A stretch of DNA of 64,000 nt from assembly GCA_016192525.1 (NCBI GenBank), contig JACPTZ010000017.1, forward strand, positions 20,139 to 84,138, in the 5' to 3' direction. The notes beneath the pieces were generated by a model that made no database searches, was not told the origin of the DNA, and saw only the letters and a list, made by a program, of their open reading frames with translations. The translations under genes and the position numbers were made by a program. Shown here one piece after another: positions 1 through 8,102 of this stretch. Origin of the DNA: Planctomycetota bacterium (GTDB lineage: Bacteria > Planctomycetota > MHYJ01 > JACPTZ01). Every line of letters starts with the position of its first letter. Position 1 is the first letter of the stretch.

Positions 1-166
1 CCCGTCCGAACCCGTCTCCGTGCCAGAGGAACGGGGCGATGATGAAGCCGTTCACGAAGAAGGTGAAGCCGAAGAAGAGCAGCACGCCCCGGAAGCAGCG
101 CCCGATGGCGATGTGCCCCAGGCCCGGGATGAGGGCAAGGACGGTGCAGATCGCCTTCCAGACCAT
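1..166 (-). CDS. Small membrane protein, C-terminus cut by window edge
   Basis: The visible 55 codons begin MVWKAICTVLALIPGLGHIA and continue into a second hydrophobic stretch (GVLLFFGFTFFVNGFII). A PGLGHIxxGRxxRG pattern between two membrane segments resembles small TM2/DUF5683-like membrane proteins, but the family is not certain. It lies 94 nt downstream of the membrane-protein gene at 261-992 on the same strand, so it may be the next gene of that operon. The start at 166 is the first ATG giving this hydrophobic frame. The stop lies outside the window. Confidence 0.55.
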   Translation of the reverse strand, partial: MVWKAICTVLALIPGLGHIAIGRCFRGVLLFFGFTFFVNGFIIAPFLWHGDGFGR

Positions 167-260
167 CGAGACGGGCCTCCGCGGCGCGGGAATCGACTCC
201 GCAGCCCATTGATTCTAGCAGGCCGGGAGGGGGTCAACAAGCGAAATGGGCCGGGCGGGC

Positions 261-992
261 TCAGGCCTTCGCGGCCTGCTTTCGGCTGTCGTGGCGGTCC
301 CACAGGAGGAGGACCAGCGCCGTGCCGGCGAGGAGGATCGGCGTGGCGTAGAAGTACCGGCCGCCGGCGTACATGATGAGATCGTCGCAGCGGCCGATGA
401 GGAGCGAGACCCGGCCCATGACCGTCAGGCCGAAGGAGGTGCCGAAGGACACCATGAGGAAGTAGATGCCGGCGGTCGCCAGCCACTTGACCGGCCCCTT
501 GTGCTCGATCGAGTAGAAGAAGTAGGTGAGCACGGTGACCACGCCGATGAGGATGATGATGGCGGGGTACATCGGGACGGTCGAGTCCCCGCTCACGGTC
601 AGCAGCGGCTTGACGGTGGCGCTCATGGGCGTCATCAGGTTCGAGGTCACGAACCGGGGAATGGCGAGCCCGGAGACGATCCCCATCAGGGCGGCGTAGG
701 CGTACCGGCTCGTCCAGGCCAGAGGCTTGATGAACCGCATGAAGAGGAGGACCGTCATGATCGCGGGCACGATCATCCACCTGTCGGTCCCGTTCCAGAG
801 TTCCATCGTCAGCTTGGGGTGGATCGTGTCGTAATAGTACCGGATCGCATAGTACCCCATCGAGACCCCGACGAACAGGTTCTCGCCCACCTTGTAGAGC
901 GGGTTGTCGCGGTAGAGAAAACTGAGCAGGAAGAGGGTGCAGGCCACCGACACCCACACGCCGATCAGGTCGCTCAGGGGCGGCGGCTCCAT
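261..992 (-). CDS. Multi-pass membrane protein of the MutL-associated cluster
   Basis: A 243-residue protein with about six hydrophobic segments and almost no soluble domain. An early signature (YRDNPLYKVGENLFVGVSMG) sits after the first membrane segment and looks conserved in design; I know similar proteins only as uncharacterised partners of DUF6754-type genes. The ATG at 992 is chosen because it falls one nucleotide after the stop of the upstream gene (TAG, A, ATG), implying translational coupling; an in-frame ATG 16 codons upstream would overlap that gene. It is the last complete gene of the operon running 7930 to 261. Function unknown; probably a structural part of a membrane complex. 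Confidence 0.8.
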   Translation of the reverse strand: MEPPPLSDLIGVWVSVACTLFLLSFLYRDNPLYKVGENLFVGVSMGYYAIRYYYDTIHPKLTMELWNGTDRWMIVPAIMTVLLFMRFIKPLAWTSRYAYAALMGIVSGLAIPRFVTSNLMTPMSATVKPLLTVSGDSTVPMYPAIIILIGVVTVLTYFFYSIEHKGPVKWLATAGIYFLMVSFGTSFGLTVMGRVSLLIGRCDDLIMYAGGRYFYATPILLAGTALVLLLWDRHDSRKQAAKA

Positions 993-993
993 T

Positions 994-1881
994 CTATCGC
1001 TCCGCTCCGGTCGAAGCGGCGGTTCGCAGCTTCGACGCAAAATAGATGACGTTCGAGAACAGGATGAACGCGATGATCAGGAAGTGGTCCACCGAGAGCA
1101 CCTGGACCCCCACCGATCCCTTCCCCTCCGCGTTCTTCACTTCCGTGCCGTATTTATCCTTGAGAAGCCGCTCATATTCGGCCCCGCCCCGAAGCCCGCC
1201 GAGGAGGCCGTTCATCTGCTTCGCCTGAAAGTACGAGAGGTACTGCGTGATGCTGACGGCCGTCGAGCCGCCGCCCAGGAGACATCCGGACTCGCCCTGG
1301 CCGTAGATCACCCACTGTTCGAGCCCGGGGTCGCCGGCGGAGATCGAGACCACGTAGGCGAAGTCCTTGAGCGACTCGATCTTCCTCCCGTCCGCCTTCA
1401 CCAGGATCGGCAGCGACGCGGTGTCCATCCCGTCGCGGTCTTTCGGATAGGTCTCGGTCAGGTTCCGCACCATGTTGGCGATCGCCGCCTGCTGTCCCGC
1501 GTTGTAGCCCAGGAAGGCCCAGTCCTCGTTCTTCCTGAGGTGGGGAAACTCGACCGTCATCTGCTGGAGGATGTCCTGGGTGAGCGCCAGCCCCCCGGGC
1601 CAGAGGGTCATCACCACCACCCGCTGCTTCCGGTGGAAGGCGTGTCGGAGGATGGCCAGCGTCATCGGCCGGAGTTCGGCGGCGGAGCCGGGGTCGTAGT
1701 CGTTCGAGAAGAGGATCACCGAGCCGGCGGGAAGGGTGTCGATCGTGTCGAAGATGCCCCGGGTGGGGTCGGTCACCTCGACCCGGACGAGCGAGAAGGG
1801 AAAGATGAGCGGGAGCGCGGTGGCGACGGCGATGCAGAGGAAGATCCAGCGCCGATCGAGTTTGAGGAGGCGATCCAGCAT
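994..1881 (-). CDS. Membrane-anchored protein with extracytoplasmic domain, MutL-associated cluster
   Basis: A 295-residue protein with one N-terminal hydrophobic segment (about residues 13-32), a large soluble domain, and a second hydrophobic segment near residues 265-282. The soluble part carries ILFSNDYDPGSAAELRPM followed by a AILRHAF motif, which reads like a Rossmann-type or sugar-isomerase-like fold but cannot be assigned. The start at 1881 shares one base with the upstream stop (TGATG), a strong coupling signal. It sits between two multi-pass membrane proteins and is probably a subunit of the same complex. No catalytic residues can be named. Confidence 0.8.
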   Translation of the reverse strand: MLDRLLKLDRRWIFLCIAVATALPLIFPFSLVRVEVTDPTRGIFDTIDTLPAGSVILFSNDYDPGSAAELRPMTLAILRHAFHRKQRVVVMTLWPGGLALTQDILQQMTVEFPHLRKNEDWAFLGYNAGQQAAIANMVRNLTETYPKDRDGMDTASLPILVKADGRKIESLKDFAYVVSISAGDPGLEQWVIYGQGESGCLLGGGSTAVSITQYLSYFQAKQMNGLLGGLRGGAEYERLLKDKYGTEVKNAEGKGSVGVQVLSVDHFLIIAFILFSNVIYFASKLRTAASTGAER

Positions 1882-2564
1882 CACTTGTCCCCCCCGAGGT
1901 AGCCGCGTTCCAGGCCGATGATGACCCGGAGCGAGGTGGCGATCACGCCCAGACTGACGCCGATCAGAATTCCGCGCTTCCCGGCGACCACCAGCACCTG
2001 CTGCATGAACCCCGTGATGTCCGCCATCGTGGGAATCCTGTCGCCCGTGGCGTGGTAGAGCTTCTCCCAGAGCCACGCCCCCAGCGGCGCCTGGCCGAAG
2101 AGGATGATGATCGCCGTGGCGAGGAGACAGAACGCGGCGAGGGTCCGCGCGCGGAAGGCGCGGAAGGCGGCCGAGGCGATGAAGAAGGCGAGCAGGGCGA
2201 ACATCGTGGCGTTGAGCGGTATGTACAGGTAGAAGTAGAACCAGCCGAATGAGGTCAGTTCGGCCTCCTCCGTGTACTCCTTCCCGTTCTCCCAGAGGCC
2301 CAGGGCCACGCCCGCCAGGATGCTCCCGATCACGATCAGGCTGTAGGCCCAGCCGGCCTTCTGCTTCAGAATCTGCTCGCCGTGCACGACGACGAGCACC
2401 GTGGCCCCGAGGATGAGCGCCACCGCCAGCATCACCTCGAGCCACTTCAGGATCTCGCCGGAGACCTCGTCGGAGGCGCGGTTCGGCACGTAGTAGCAGA
2501 CCATCACGGTCATGCCGAAGAGGAAGGTCAGGAAGAGCGGAAGTTGTCGCTTCAGGAACAGCAT
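1881..2564 (-). CDS. Multi-pass membrane protein of the MutL-associated cluster
   Basis: A 227-residue protein that opens MLFLKRQLPLFLTFLFGMTV and has about six hydrophobic segments: roughly residues 5-25, 40-60, 72-92, 108-130, 140-160 and a last one near 195-215. The stop overlaps the next ATG by one base, and the upstream gene ends 7 nt before this start, so it is embedded in the operon. I recognise no enzyme family. Its position next to a DUF6754-like protein and the order of the neighbouring membrane proteins suggest it is one subunit of a membrane assembly. Confidence 0.8.
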   Translation of the reverse strand: MLFLKRQLPLFLTFLFGMTVMVCYYVPNRASDEVSGEILKWLEVMLAVALILGATVLVVVHGEQILKQKAGWAYSLIVIGSILAGVALGLWENGKEYTEEAELTSFGWFYFYLYIPLNATMFALLAFFIASAAFRAFRARTLAAFCLLATAIIILFGQAPLGAWLWEKLYHATGDRIPTMADITGFMQQVLVVAGKRGILIGVSLGVIATSLRVIIGLERGYLGGDK

Positions 2565-2571
2565 CCCGGAC

Positions 2572-3969
2572 TCACCCCGCGAACGGCGTCTTGAAGAAAT
2601 CCACGAAATAGTGCAGCGGACCGAACGTCTCCGGTCCCAGGGCCACCGCCGTGGCCGAGAGGGCGCCGACGATCGCCACGAGGATCAGGAACCCCTTCCC
2701 GAGGTCCTGGCCGCGCAGCGTCCCCAGCAGGATCGGCTCCCGGGAGACATAGGCCGCGGCGGCGTACAGTTCCTCGCCGATCAGCGTGTAGTCGCAGGCG
2801 GCGAAGAAGAACGGAAGCTGGTGATCGGCGTCCGTGGCCCCCACCTGGATGGCGCCCACGCTGTTCCCGGTCTCCGCGAGGAGCAGCGACTCGGCGTAGT
2901 AGTAGCCGAAGTACATGATCGCCGCGGGCTTCTCGCGGGAGATCATGGCGGTCACGGCGGCCGTGTAGGAGAACTGGTCGGTGGAGATGTACGGGTTGAT
3001 GTCCTCCTTGAAGGCGTCGGGCCGTCCGGCGCGGATGTAGGACTCGCGCGTCATCTCCTGGCAGACGCCGGCGACGACCGGGTCGGTGTGCGGCACCTTC
3101 AGGGCGCAGTCGTAGGTGGCCACCCGTTCGGCGACCTTGCCGAGGACGATCATGGCGGCGATGGTGGAGACGCTCTTCTCGTTGTCGGAGAGCCCCAGCC
3201 GGCCGGTGAGGTAGTAGAGCGGCTTTCCCATCTCCGTGGCGCGGCCGATCGCCTCGTCGAGCGCGGCGAGGCCGGGGATCTTGCGAAGGAAGAGCTCCTT
3301 GCCCCGGCGGGCCACGATGATGAAGCCGATGATCCCGCCGCAGAGGAAGAGGGTCAGGAGGAGGTGCGGCGTCTTGACGGTGTTGAAGTAATTGCCGCCG
3401 GCGGTCGCCGCCACCGGCGGAGAGGCGGCCTCGCCGTCTTTCGTCTTCGCCACGATCTGGTAGTAGTGCGCCCGCCCCCGGATCTGCCGGTTCTCCTGGC
3501 CGATCGATTCCTCCAGCTCGCGCTGCTCCTGATTCAGGCCGGGAATCAGGGAGGCGTCCCCGCCCGGCCTTCCGGCCTCCTTGATGGCCTCGTTGACCTT
3601 CTGGAGCTTCGCCTTTTCGGTCGGGGGAAGCGCCTCGGACGGATCGATCCTGGCGTGGTGCACGCCCTTGTTGGAGTCGAAGTACCAGAAGAGATCCGGG
3701 GCCTCGTCCTTCCAGCCCTCCCCCGCCTTCACCTCGGCCGCCTTCGTGAAGGGTCCCTCCGCGCGGTCGGAGATGCGGACTTCGTAGACGACACTGTTCT
3801 CCTTCTCGCCGGCCACCGGGTTCCAGGTGACGGAAACACTCTCCCCCTTGTCGTTGGGGGTGTCGAAGGCGGCGACCCCGGCGGGCGCGGGAGGCGGGGA
3901 TTGAGGAAGGGAGCGCGAGGGCAGGGCGACCAGGCAGAGGGCGAGCAGGCAGAGGCGTCGGACAGTCAT
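2572..3969 (-). CDS. DUF6754-like protein with signal peptide and fibronectin-III-like domain
   Basis: A 465-residue protein. Residues 1-22 form a signal peptide. A fibronectin-III-like domain follows (about 30-190), with the WNPVAGEKEN strand and a long charged insertion. A membrane segment near 207-226 (LLLTLFLCGGIIGFIIVARR) precedes a C-terminal domain with FYGYYYAES-like and DHQLPFFFAACDY-type segments, and a final hydrophobic segment lies near 435-452. I recall this architecture as DUF6754, seen with MutL-type ATPases; function unknown. The gap to the upstream gene is 3 nt and to the downstream gene 7 nt, so it is tightly co-transcribed. Confidence 0.8.
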   Translation of the reverse strand: MTVRRLCLLALCLVALPSRSLPQSPPPAPAGVAAFDTPNDKGESVSVTWNPVAGEKENSVVYEVRISDRAEGPFTKAAEVKAGEGWKDEAPDLFWYFDSNKGVHHARIDPSEALPPTEKAKLQKVNEAIKEAGRPGGDASLIPGLNQEQRELEESIGQENRQIRGRAHYYQIVAKTKDGEAASPPVAATAGGNYFNTVKTPHLLLTLFLCGGIIGFIIVARRGKELFLRKIPGLAALDEAIGRATEMGKPLYYLTGRLGLSDNEKSVSTIAAMIVLGKVAERVATYDCALKVPHTDPVVAGVCQEMTRESYIRAGRPDAFKEDINPYISTDQFSYTAAVTAMISREKPAAIMYFGYYYAESLLLAETGNSVGAIQVGATDADHQLPFFFAACDYTLIGEELYAAAAYVSREPILLGTLRGQDLGKGFLILVAIVGALSATAVALGPETFGPLHYFVDFFKTPFAG

Positions 3970-3972
3970 TCG

Positions 3973-5100
3973 TCAACTCTCGATGATCTCGACGTTCGCC
4001 CTCGGGACCACGGCCGAGGCGCCGTCGCTGAATTCCGCTTCAAGGACGCGGACAGGACTCTCCGTGGCGATCGAGGTCAGCTCCGGCGGCAGCGATCTCA
4101 CCTTCGCCAGACGGCCGAAGTACGGGGCGCGGATGAGGCGGATCGGGTCCCCCGGCTTGAGTCCTTCCCGTTCCCCCGCCGGGGGGCGGGCGGCGTTCGT
4201 CTCGCCGGCGCCCAGCGGAATGACGATCTCCGGCCGAAGGACGCCGGCGCGAATCTGCGTCGCGCCGCTGAGCGAGGCGCGGCATCCGACCTTCGAGCCG
4301 AGCAGGTCGAACGTCCGCTTCGCCATGGCGATCCTACCGAAGCCCTCCGTGAGAATCAACGTAAAGCCGACGTTCTCGGTCCCCGTGATCGCCACCCCGA
4401 GGTCGTAGCCGAGGATCGCCCGCAGGTCGGAATCGTCGAATCCCCCGACGACGATCCCGCGGACGCCGATCTCCCTCGCCCGCGTCAGCGTGGCGCTCGG
4501 GACGTACGCCCCGCCGAACACGATCTTGTCCCGGTGCTCCGGCTTCAGCTTCTCCGGCGTGAGGTCCTCGTCGGGACGCTCGCAGGCCCGCGCGATCTCC
4601 CCCACCTGCTCCCCGCCGATCCCGAAGATCCCCTGCACGAACGACGCCTCCGTCTCGACGACCACGCCCTCCCGCGCCATCACCTCGACGATCGTCCCGT
4701 CGACGTAGGCGCGGAGTTCGAGCGCCCGCGGCGGCTCCCGGAGCAGGACCTGGCCGGTGACCTCGGAGATGTTCTCGATCTTTCCGGCGACGGGTGATTT
4801 CACCGCCGTCTTGAACCACTTGAGGAGCGGCTTGTTCTCGGCCAGCGCCTCATCGACCGCGACCGGGTCGCCCTCCCTTTTCAGCATGAAGGTCTTGATC
4901 TCGTTCGCCGCGATCCCGAGGGCGTTGACGACGTTGACGGTGTGGACCTTCCCGGGGAGGTCCGTGGAGGCGACCACCGACTCCGCCTTCACGGCGTCCC
5001 CGACCGCCACGCGCACCGTCCCCTGGAGCGGCAGAAGGCGCCGCTTGCGGAGGACCGCGCGATCGGTGACGCGGAGACCAGGGGTGTAAGTATGGGCCAT
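3973..5100 (-). CDS. Barrel-sandwich (biotinyl/lipoyl-like) protein of the MutL-associated cluster
   Basis: A 375-residue soluble protein. Residues about 20-150 carry repeated beta-rich segments (VGDAVKAESVVAST, KSPVAGKIENISEVTGQV) typical of barrel-sandwich hybrid domains such as those of RnfC or lipoyl carriers, but without a modifiable MKM lysine. The C-terminal half has GIVVGGFDDSDLRAILGYDL and a GATQIRAGVLRPEI segment that I remember from an uncharacterised family found beside MutL-like ATPases. The ATG at 5100 (MAHTYTPGLRV) is chosen because the 18 codons upstream in the same frame translate a REP palindrome. A 714-nt REP/RAYT block separates it from the MutL gene, yet the order suggests one original operon. 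Confidence 0.8.
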   Translation of the reverse strand: MAHTYTPGLRVTDRAVLRKRRLLPLQGTVRVAVGDAVKAESVVASTDLPGKVHTVNVVNALGIAANEIKTFMLKREGDPVAVDEALAENKPLLKWFKTAVKSPVAGKIENISEVTGQVLLREPPRALELRAYVDGTIVEVMAREGVVVETEASFVQGIFGIGGEQVGEIARACERPDEDLTPEKLKPEHRDKIVFGGAYVPSATLTRAREIGVRGIVVGGFDDSDLRAILGYDLGVAITGTENVGFTLILTEGFGRIAMAKRTFDLLGSKVGCRASLSGATQIRAGVLRPEIVIPLGAGETNAARPPAGEREGLKPGDPIRLIRAPYFGRLAKVRSLPPELTSIATESPVRVLEAEFSDGASAVVPRANVEIIES

Positions 5101-5814
5101 TTCGCGTTCCGCACAGGCTGGAAAGCCTGTGCTACCTTTCACAGTGAGTGGCACAGGCTTTCCAGCTTCGCACGGGATTCACCCTCACGTAGTTCCACTT
5201 CTCGATGAACTCAGCTTCATCTCGCACGATGCGGTCGTACGATTCCGCCTGCCAGAACTGTCCTCTCCGGCCCCGTCGCTCGTTGATCTGCCGGCTGGTG
5301 AACCCCTTGAGACCCTGCATGATCTTCGCAAAGGGGAAGTCTCCGCCGGCGGCCATCCGCAGCGGCTTCAGAACGGCGTGTCCATGGTCCAGCATCACGA
5401 CGATCACGGTCAACCAGTAACGCTTGAGATGCCAGAACTTGAACGCCGAAAGAACCACATCCCGCTCGGACGGGGCGAGTTCTCCCTGTCTCGACCGGAA
5501 GGTGACGAAGTAGATCGAGCCATTCATGCTCCAATGCGGCATGTTTCTGCGGGTGATGTGCCGGACAGGTTCCGGACAGCCGCGAGGTTCGCGCGTTCCC
5601 GTCAGCCCGGACTTTCCAGACTGTGCGGCAGGCGGCAGCACTTCGCTCGACCCTTGACTCTGCATCTCTCATCCTCCCGGCCGGCGCAGGCTGGAAAGCC
5701 TGCGCCTACCGTTTCGGGGGGGGGGCGCCCACCGCGGATAGGCGGTAGCACTGGCATTCCAGCCCGTGCGCCATCCTGCAACCGGTAGCACAGACTTTCC
5801 AGCCTGTGCGGCCC
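5101..5814. mobile_element. REP-flanked RAYT element (REPtron-like) inside an operon
   Basis: A RAYT-type transposase gene (5132-5665) is bracketed by imperfect palindromes of one family. The hairpins are at 5111-5132 (9-bp stem, GGAA loop), 5151-5173 (degenerate), 5683-5706 (10-bp stem, GGAA loop), 5748-5769 (degenerate) and 5788-5809 (8 of 9 pairs, TTCC loop). The core is GCACAGGCT-GGAA-AGCCTGTGC, often preceded by GTA. The block separates the MutL gene from its partner at 3973, where the other junctions of the operon are at most 20 nt. An 11-G run lies at about 5716-5726. Confidence 0.8.
5132..5665 (-). CDS. REP-associated tyrosine transposase (RAYT, Y1_Tnp family), probably degenerate
   Basis: The protein has the family landmarks: PHWSMNGSIYFVTFR near residue 43, the HUH region VVMLDHGH, and the C-terminal WQAESYDRIVRDEAEF with the candidate nucleophile Tyr, ending in YVRVNPV. 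Y1 transposases of this family mobilise REP hairpins through single-stranded DNA. Two changes suggest decay: the usual MPDHVH is MLDHGH here, with Gly in the hydrophobic slot of HUH, and after NPV the frame runs straight into the flanking REP (WKACATHCER), so the normal C-terminal tail is missing. The start is uncertain; an ATG at 5542 (MPHWSMNG) would match the core domain. Confidence 0.75.
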   Translation of the reverse strand: MQSQGSSEVLPPAAQSGKSGLTGTREPRGCPEPVRHITRRNMPHWSMNGSIYFVTFRSRQGELAPSERDVVLSAFKFWHLKRYWLTVIVVMLDHGHAVLKPLRMAAGGDFPFAKIMQGLKGFTSRQINERRGRRGQFWQAESYDRIVRDEAEFIEKWNYVRVNPVRSWKACATHCER

Positions 5815-7614
5815 CTACGCCGGGTACAGTCCAACAGCGCTCGCCCACTTCTGGAGCGCCGCCACGCGCTCCGCCTTCGAATCGGGCAGGACGAGCGGAC
5901 GGCCCCGGCCATCGAGGAGCAGCCCCGCCGCGCCGCCGCGAAGATCGGCCTCCATCGGTTTCCCTCGTCCGGCGCCGCAGTCAAACCCCTTCGCCGGCTT
6001 GAAGACGCCCTTCGCGGTCAGCCCCTCGGCCAGCGGGAGCATCTTCAGTGCGCCGAACGGGAGCGACCCTTCGTGGCGGGAACCGTCGGAGGCGGTCACC
6101 TCGTACGTCATGCAGGACTCGCCCGACCGGCCGGTCCCCGCGGCGGCGACGCAGTCGCCGAGGTACACCATGCAGTCGCGCTCGAAGACGTCCATCGCCG
6201 CCTTCTCGTTCACCGTCGCGAGCACGCCGAGGTGCGGCATCATGAAGATCGAGTCCACGGCGAGGCGCGTCACTCCGAGCGGCTGATAGGCATCCACCAT
6301 CATCACCATCGACTGCATGCGGCGAGGCGCGTGCGAGAGGATCCCGCCGCTCCCGACGATGAGGTCGAGGTCCTCCATCCGGATGAGGGTCTGCCCGGTG
6401 GCGGTCTGGTCAAAGGCATCCGCGATCCCGCGCTCCTGCTGGATCCCCTTGAGGCCGACGGCGAGCAGTTTGTGCTGGTCGAGGGCGAGCCGGAGCGCCT
6501 CGCGGCAGATCGCCTGCTCGATCTGGAGTTCGTCGAGCGTCTGCGGAACGGTGGTCGGACGGATCATCTTGTTCTTGATGCGGTTCCGGAGATCGCCCTC
6601 GTCCACGTCGAACGGGACCCAGCGCATGATGTTGGCGAGTCCCGCCTCGGCGAGGACGTTCGAGATCGAGTAGGACATCCCGAGGTTGGCGCTGACGGTC
6701 CGGTTGAAGATGCCTTGGAAGACGGAGAAGACGTCGGTCGTGGCGCCGCCGATATCGGCCCCGAGGACGGTGATCCCCTGCCGCTTCGCGATCGTCTCCA
6801 TGATGGAACCGACGGCCGCGGGGGTGGGGAGGATCGGAGCCCCGGTCCAGGACATGAGCTTCTTGTACCCCGGCGCCTGGGCCATCACGTGCTCGAGGAA
6901 CAGGTCGTGGATCTTGTGCCGGGCCGGCATCAGGTTTTCGCGTTCGAGCGTGGGGCGGATGTTGTCGGTGACGGTCAGCGCGGCCTTCTCGCCGAGGATG
7001 CGCTGAATCTCGCTGCGGGCGCCGACGTTTCCGGCGTAGATGATGGGGAGCTTGTAACCGATCCCGAGGCGCGGCTTCGGGTCGGCGGCGCTCACGTACT
7101 CGGCGAGCTCGACGACGTGCGTGACGGTGCCGCCGTCCGTACCGCCCGAGAGGAGGATCATGTCCGGGCGGAGCTGGCGGATGCGTTCGATCTTCTCGTG
7201 GCCGTGACGACCGTCGTTCGACGCGAGGACGTCCATGACGATCGCGCCGCCGCCGAGGGCGCAGCGCTGCGCGCTCTCGCCGGTCATCGCCTTGACGGCG
7301 CCGGCCACCATCATCTGGAGTCCGCCCCCGGCGCTCGAGGTGGAGACGTAGATGTCCACCCCGGTCTTTCCGCCGTCGTTCGGCGTGATGATCCGTTCTC
7401 CGTCGAGGATTCTCCGGCCGGAGAGTTCTTCGACCTCCTGGATCGAGTTCAGGACCCCGCGGGTGACGTCTTCAAACGGGGCCTCGACGGTGGTGGGAGA
7501 TTCGCCCCGAAAGGTCTGGCGGTAGACGTCGCCCTTCCTCTCGATGAGGATGGCCTTGGTGGTGGTGGAGCCGCAGTCGGTCGCGATAATTACGTCAAGG
7601 GGCTTTTCGGCCAT
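5815..7614 (-). CDS. Glutamate mutase MutL/GlmL-type actin-fold ATPase
   Basis: A 599-residue protein of the MutL family (PF13941). The N-terminal DCGSTTTKAILIE is the phosphate-1 loop of ASKHA ATPases, and GADIGGATTDVFSV near residue 280 is the second phosphate/adenosine element. MutL family members are named from the B12-dependent glutamate mutase locus, where they are thought to maintain the enzyme. No mutase subunit lies nearby; the neighbours are membrane proteins, so the role here is probably different. The start overlaps the upstream gene by 20 nt. The stop TAG lies 5 nt from a REP hairpin. Confidence 0.88.
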   Translation of the reverse strand: MAEKPLDVIIATDCGSTTTKAILIERKGDVYRQTFRGESPTTVEAPFEDVTRGVLNSIQEVEELSGRRILDGERIITPNDGGKTGVDIYVSTSSAGGGLQMMVAGAVKAMTGESAQRCALGGGAIVMDVLASNDGRHGHEKIERIRQLRPDMILLSGGTDGGTVTHVVELAEYVSAADPKPRLGIGYKLPIIYAGNVGARSEIQRILGEKAALTVTDNIRPTLERENLMPARHKIHDLFLEHVMAQAPGYKKLMSWTGAPILPTPAAVGSIMETIAKRQGITVLGADIGGATTDVFSVFQGIFNRTVSANLGMSYSISNVLAEAGLANIMRWVPFDVDEGDLRNRIKNKMIRPTTVPQTLDELQIEQAICREALRLALDQHKLLAVGLKGIQQERGIADAFDQTATGQTLIRMEDLDLIVGSGGILSHAPRRMQSMVMMVDAYQPLGVTRLAVDSIFMMPHLGVLATVNEKAAMDVFERDCMVYLGDCVAAAGTGRSGESCMTYEVTASDGSRHEGSLPFGALKMLPLAEGLTAKGVFKPAKGFDCGAGRGKPMEADLRGGAAGLLLDGRGRPLVLPDSKAERVAALQKWASAVGLYPA

Positions 7615-7930
7615 CGACCTCTTCCAGCAGGGCGCACAACCGCGGGATCGCCCCGCGTCTTTCGCAGATCCGTGACGCCAGTTCCAGGTCGGCCGCGGGC
7701 ACCCCCAGTTCGAGCAAGGGGCGCAGGGCGAGCATCCCCTGGCTGCCGACGAACTGGACCGGCGTGAGCGATTCGAGCGTAAAGAGCGCGGGGAGGGTCA
7801 TCCTGCGTTCGGCGATCCCCTTCGCGATCCGGGCCAGGAGCACTTCGTCCTCGGCCGTGAGCGCCTCTCCCGGGCCCGAGATCGCAAAGGCATGCGCCCA
7901 CTTCTCCCTCAGCGAGGCCCAGCGGCCCAT
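7595..7930 (-). CDS. Conserved small protein preceding MutL-type ATPase
   Basis: A 111-residue soluble protein with no signal or membrane segment. It contains ALTAEDEVLLARIAKGIAER followed by LPALFTLESLTPVQFVGSQG, a pattern I remember from short uncharacterised proteins in several deep-branching bacterial phyla (LES, P and GSQ positions conserved). It is the first gene of the operon, and its last 20 nt overlap the start of the MutL gene, implying coupled translation. Function unknown; a regulatory or adaptor subunit of the ATPase is a reasonable guess, not shown. Confidence 0.75.
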   Translation of the reverse strand: MGRWASLREKWAHAFAISGPGEALTAEDEVLLARIAKGIAERRMTLPALFTLESLTPVQFVGSQGMLALRPLLELGVPAADLELASRICERRGAIPRLCALLEEVDGRKAP

Positions 7931-8102
7931 CCCGAGGCTCCTTTCGCCTTTCCGCGGGATCGCCCTTATACGGGCCTTCGAGGGGACAGGTCAAGGGAAT
8001 GGCACGGGGCACAACCCGTTGCCATCGGGCGCGCCGCGTGGTAATCTCTCCTTCTCGCCGCCCGGCCTTCCGCCGCGCGAATCGACCTCCGGAGACTACG
8101 CC

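Noticed and set aside
2512..4797. 761-codon plus-strand ORF
   Set aside because: Antisense shadow across two real operon genes; no ribosome-binding site or recognisable motif.
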